The notes beneath the pieces were generated by a model that saw only the letters and a list, made by a program, of their open reading frames with translations, made no database searches and had not been told where the DNA came from. A DNA stretch of 16,902 nucleotides from an uncultured Roseiflexaceae bacterium. Its GTDB lineage: Bacteria; Chloroflexota; Chloroflexia; Chloroflexales; Roseiflexaceae. The DNA lies in the NCBI GenBank assembly GCA_937974195.1, contig CALJIC010000170.1, positions 1 through 16,902 of the forward strand. Direction: 5' to 3'. Position 1 is the first letter of the stretch; each line of letters opens with the position of its first letter. Made by a program: the position numbers and the translations under genes. This document shows, one piece after another, positions 14,525 through 16,902 of the stretch.

Positions 14525-14564
14525 CGTTAGAGCGTCATTAGAGAAGCATTAGCGCCACATTAGC
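14525..14564 (-). promoter_or_regulatory. Four 7-mers at 11-bp period (PhoB/OmpR-type direct-repeat array)
   Basis: On the minus strand the four heptamers are GCTAATG, GCTAATG, TCTAATG and TCTAACG, at 14558-14564, 14547-14553, 14536-14542 and 14525-14531. Each is followed by a 4-bp spacer of unrelated sequence, giving exactly 11 bp per unit. Direct 11-bp repeats of this type are bound by tandem dimers of OmpR/PhoB-family response regulators. The last unit ends 9 bp before the TTATAC hexamer of the NEW3 operon promoter. The regulator is not encoded in the window. Confidence 0.75.
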
Positions 14565-14595
14565 GCTGGCGCCCCTCAGCGCGCCGGGCGCATGT

Positions 14596-14605
14596 GCGGT
14601 AGAAT
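14596..14605 (+). promoter_or_regulatory. Possible promoter box for the DUF2071 gene
   Basis: GCGGTAGAAT includes TAGAAT (14600-14605) as a -10 hexamer, with transcription starting near 14612 and a leader of about 45 nt. An identical 10-mer lies before glpD (15465-15474). No -35 is seen. Confidence 0.45.
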
Positions 14606-14656
14606 GCGTCAGCGTGCGGCGGAGCGCCACAGCGGCGCGCGATAACACACGAATTC

Positions 14657-15412
14657 ATGAGCGCGATAAGATTTGACATAACCGATCACCGCCCCTGGCC
14701 GCTACCGGCGCGGCCGTGGATCATGGCGATGCGCTGGCTGGACCTGCTGTTCATGCACTGGCCGGTGCCCGCGGAGGCGCTGCGGCCCTACATCCCGCCC
14801 GGGCTGGAGCTCGACACCTTCGAGGGGCAGGCGTGGCTCGGCGTGGTGCCGTTCCGCATGGCCGGCGTGCGCCCGCGGATGGTCCCGGCGCTCCCCGGCG
14901 TCTCGGCCTTCCCCGAGCTGAACGTCCGCACCTACGTGACCGCCGGGGGCAAGCCGGGGGTCTGGTTCTTCAGCCTGGACGCCGCGAGCCGCCCGGCGGT
15001 CGAGATGGCGCGCGCGGTGTTCCACCTCAACTACCGCCACGCGCGCATGGCGGCGCGCACGCTGGGCGACACGGTGCACTACTCCAGCGAGCGCACCGAG
15101 CGAGGCGCGCCGCCGGCCGCCTTCGCCGCCCGCTACCGCCCCACCGGCCCGGCCTTCCGCGCCGCGCCCGGCTCGCTGGAGACCTGGCTCACCGAGCGCT
15201 ACTGCCTGTACGCCGCCAACCGCGCCGGCCAGCTCTGGCGCGCCGACATCCACCACCGGCCCTGGCCGCTCCAGCCGGCCGAGGCCGAGGTCGAGCGCAA
15301 CACCATGACGGCGCAGATCGGCCTGGCGCTGCCGGACACGCGCCCGCTGCTCCACTTCGCCCGCGAGCTGGAGGTGGCGGCCTGGTGGCCGGAGCGGCTC
15401 GGCAGGGCGTGA
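14657..15412 (+). CDS. DUF2071 (YqjF-like) family protein
   Basis: A 251-residue soluble protein of the YqjF/DUF2071 family. Recognised blocks are the N-terminal HRPWPLPARPWIMAMRWLDLLFMHWPV, then LRPYIPPGLELDTFEGQAWLGVVPFRM, then FPELNVRTYVTAGGKPGVWFFSLDAASRPAV, and late TWLTERYCLYA. Most of the length is a beta-rich, acetoacetate-decarboxylase-like fold; no activity is established for the family. The length is typical (about 240-260). The ATG at 14657 has no Shine-Dalgarno. The gene diverges from the NEW3-ABC operon across a 239-bp region holding the repeat array, and precedes glpD by 136 bp. Confidence 0.88.
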   Translation: MSAIRFDITDHRPWPLPARPWIMAMRWLDLLFMHWPVPAEALRPYIPPGLELDTFEGQAWLGVVPFRMAGVRPRMVPALPGVSAFPELNVRTYVTAGGKPGVWFFSLDAASRPAVEMARAVFHLNYRHARMAARTLGDTVHYSSERTERGAPPAAFAARYRPTGPAFRAAPGSLETWLTERYCLYAANRAGQLWRADIHHRPWPLQPAEAEVERNTMTAQIGLALPDTRPLLHFARELEVAAWWPERLGRA

Positions 15413-15464
15413 GGCTGGAGCGCGCACGGCCCCCTTCGCCCACAGCGAGCCGCTGCCGCGGGAA

Positions 15465-15474
15465 GCGGTAGAAT
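15465..15474 (+). promoter_or_regulatory. Possible promoter box for glpD
   Basis: GCGGTAGAAT is identical to the box before the DUF2071 gene; TAGAAT is at 15469-15474. Transcription would start near 15481 and leave a leader of about 68 nt. A GC hairpin (gcggc/gccgc, 15479-15492) lies at the very start of that leader. Confidence 0.45.
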
Positions 15475-15548
15475 AGAAGCGGCCCCGGCCGCGCAGAGGC
15501 GCCGAGGCCGCCACACCGTTCGAGTTCGTGCTGAAGAAGGATATTCCC

Positions 15549-16902
15549 GTGAAACGTGACGACCTGCTGGCCCGCGCCCGCGACGGCGGGGTCTGGGACA
15601 TGATCATCATCGGCGGCGGCGCGACCGGGCTGGGCGCGGCGGTGGACGCCGCGGCCCGCGGCTACCGCGCGCTGCTGCTCGAGGCGGCCGACTTCGCGAA
15701 GGGCACGAGCAGCCGCAGCACCAAGCTGGTCCACGGCGGCGTGCGCTACCTGGCGCAGGGCAACATCGGCCTGGTGTACGGCGCCCTGCGCGAGCGCGGC
15801 ATCATGCGCCGCATCGCGCCGCACCTCGTCGGATCGCTGGCCTTCGTCGTGCCGGCCTACCGCTGGTGGGACCAGCCGTTCTACGGCTCGGGCCTGCTGC
15901 TCTACAGCGTCCTCGCCGGGCGCCTGGGCCTCGGCTTCTCGCGCCTGGTCGGCAAGCGCGAGGCCCTGCGCCTGGCGCCGACGCTCGAGCCGGAGGGGCT
16001 GAAGGGCGGCGTCGTCTACTTCGACGGCCAGTTCGACGACACGCGCATGGCCGTGGCGCTGCTGCGCACCTTCCTGGACCTCGGCGGCACGGCGCTCAAC
16101 TACGCCCCGGTCGTCGCGCTGGAGAAGAGCAACGGGCGCGTCAGCGGCGTCGTCGCGCGGGACGCCGAGACCGGCGAGGAGCTGCGCTTCAGCGCGCGCG
16201 TGGTAGTCAACGCCACCGGCGTCTACGCCGACGGGCTGCGGCAGATGGACGACCCCGAGGCGCAGCCCATGCTCGCGCCCAGCCAGGGCGTCCACATCGT
16301 GCTCGACCGCTCGTTCCTGCCCAGCGACCACGCCATCATGATCCCCAGGACCGACGACGGCCGGGTGCTGTTCGCCGTCCCCTGGCACAACAAGGTCGTG
16401 GTGGGCACGACCGACACGCCGGTGCCGCAGGCGGAGATCGAGCCGCGGGCGCTGCCGGACGAGATCGAGTTCCTCATCAGCCACGCCGCGCGCTACCTCT
16501 CCAAGGACCCGACGCGCGACGACGTGCTCAGCGTGTACGCCGGGCTGCGCCCGCTGGTGAAGGCCTCCGGTATCGCCAGCACGGCGGCGCTCTCGCGCGA
16601 TCATACGCTGGTCGTCTCGCCGTCGGGGCTGGTGACGATCACCGGCGGCAAGTGGACGACCTACCGCCACATGGCCGAGCACACCGTCAGCCGGGCGGCG
16701 GAGGTCGGCGGGCTCGAGGCGCGGCCCTGCACCACGGCCACGCTCCGGCTGCACGGCTGGCTCGACACGCCGGTCGAGGAGCCGTTTGGCGTGTACGGCG
16801 CGGATGCGCCGGAGCTGCTGGCGCTGCTGGCCCAGCGGCCGGAGTGGCGCGCGCCGATGCACCCGCGCCGCCCAGTACGCCGCCGCCGACTTCGCCCAGG
16901 GC
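15549..16902 (+). CDS. glpD: Aerobic glycerol-3-phosphate dehydrogenase (incomplete at window end)
   Basis: An FAD enzyme that oxidises sn-glycerol 3-phosphate to dihydroxyacetone phosphate and passes electrons to the quinone pool at the inner face of the membrane. About 451 codons are present; full GlpD is 500-560 residues, so the C-terminal DAO_C domain is cut off by the window end. The dinucleotide loop is IIIGGGATGLGAAVDAAARG (19-38). The GlpD signatures GTSSRSTKLVHGGVRYL (52-68), YAGLRPLVK and ITGGKWTTYR (364-373) are all present. The start is GTG 15549, with AAGGA (15537-15541) 7 nt upstream; an in-frame GTG at 15528 is less well placed. The last 12 codons look out of frame: expected homology (HPR-LP-Y-AA) reappears in the +1 frame from 16870. 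Thus either a frameshift or a sequence error lies near 16869. Confidence 0.93.
   Translation, partial: MKRDDLLARARDGGVWDMIIIGGGATGLGAAVDAAARGYRALLLEAADFAKGTSSRSTKLVHGGVRYLAQGNIGLVYGALRERGIMRRIAPHLVGSLAFVVPAYRWWDQPFYGSGLLLYSVLAGRLGLGFSRLVGKREALRLAPTLEPEGLKGGVVYFDGQFDDTRMAVALLRTFLDLGGTALNYAPVVALEKSNGRVSGVVARDAETGEELRFSARVVVNATGVYADGLRQMDDPEAQPMLAPSQGVHIVLDRSFLPSDHAIMIPRTDDGRVLFAVPWHNKVVVGTTDTPVPQAEIEPRALPDEIEFLISHAARYLSKDPTRDDVLSVYAGLRPLVKASGIASTAALSRDHTLVVSPSGLVTITGGKWTTYRHMAEHTVSRAAEVGGLEARPCTTATLRLHGWLDTPVEEPFGVYGADAPELLALLAQRPEWRAPMHPRRPVRRRRLRPG

Noticed and set aside
14525..14564. Short CRISPR-like array
   Set aside because: Units are 7 bp with 4-bp spacers, far too short; the helical 11-bp phase fits a regulator site instead.
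14525..14564. Definite Pho regulon membership
   Set aside because: The heptamer does not match known pho boxes closely and no phosphate gene is present; only the OmpR/PhoB-type geometry is supported.
15189..16862. 557-codon minus-strand frame opposite glpD
   Set aside because: The plus strand encodes unmistakable GlpD motifs; the antisense frame has none.
1..16902. Mobile element, tRNA, riboswitch or replication origin
   Set aside because: No transposase, integrase, terminal repeats, cloverleaf-like sequence, recognised riboswitch core or DnaA-box cluster was seen by eye; a covariance-model search was not possible.

Overview
The window is about 16.9 kb of uniformly GC-rich bacterial DNA. 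Its genes show strong GC-ending codon bias, so most long reading frames are antisense or out-of-frame shadows of about sixteen real genes. Several features together suggest a filamentous or phototroph-related member of the Chloroflexota. These are a NEW3-domain protein coupled to an ABC exporter, an F420-type luciferase-like oxidoreductase, a YjbR/APH/PfpI operon, and recurrent extended -10 promoters (TGnTATnnT) often lacking a clear -35. This assignment is an inference; no rRNA or marker gene is present. No tRNA, rRNA, insertion sequence, integrase, phage gene or CRISPR array is visible. There is no gene-free stretch longer than 300 bases.

Layout. Positions 1-87 hold a hairpin and short tandem repeats. 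Two plus-strand membrane proteins follow: an SLC13/ArsB-type permease (88-1326) and an MgtC/SapB-DUF4010 protein (1423-2703). A compact plus-strand operon (2768-4940) encodes a YkgJ-type cysteine-cluster protein, an isonitrile-hydratase-like DJ-1/PfpI protein, a YjbR protein and an aminoglycoside-phosphotransferase-fold kinase. It ends at a hairpin shared with a convergent minus-strand gene for a secreted clan-A-like glycoside hydrolase (5003-6532). Next is a small minus-strand coiled-coil protein with a vestigial J domain (6621-7016), divergent from an atypical SDR (7170-8045). The SDR promoter is followed immediately by a terminator-like hairpin. A convergent minus-strand F420-dependent LLM oxidoreductase (8137-9102) is divergent from a GH2 glycosidase (9349-11178). 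A minus-strand operon (14417 down to 11294) encodes a triple-NEW3 surface protein, an ABC ATPase and an ABC-2 permease. Divergent from it are a DUF2071 protein (14657-15412) and a glpD gene (15549 to the window end, incomplete).

How the parts fit. Most of this is accessory metabolism: carbohydrate hydrolysis (two glycosidases), glycerol-3-phosphate oxidation (GlpD), flavin/F420 redox chemistry and solute transport. The most system-like unit is the NEW3-ATPase-permease operon. It is translationally coupled (SD over the stop codon, then a 17-bp gene overlap). It is preceded by four 7-mers repeated every 11 bp, ending about 9 bp upstream of a -10-like hexamer, which is the architecture of PhoB/OmpR-family activated promoters. 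I read it as an exporter or envelope-remodelling complex with a surface-exposed Ig-like subunit, under the control of an unidentified response regulator. That interpretation has not been tested.
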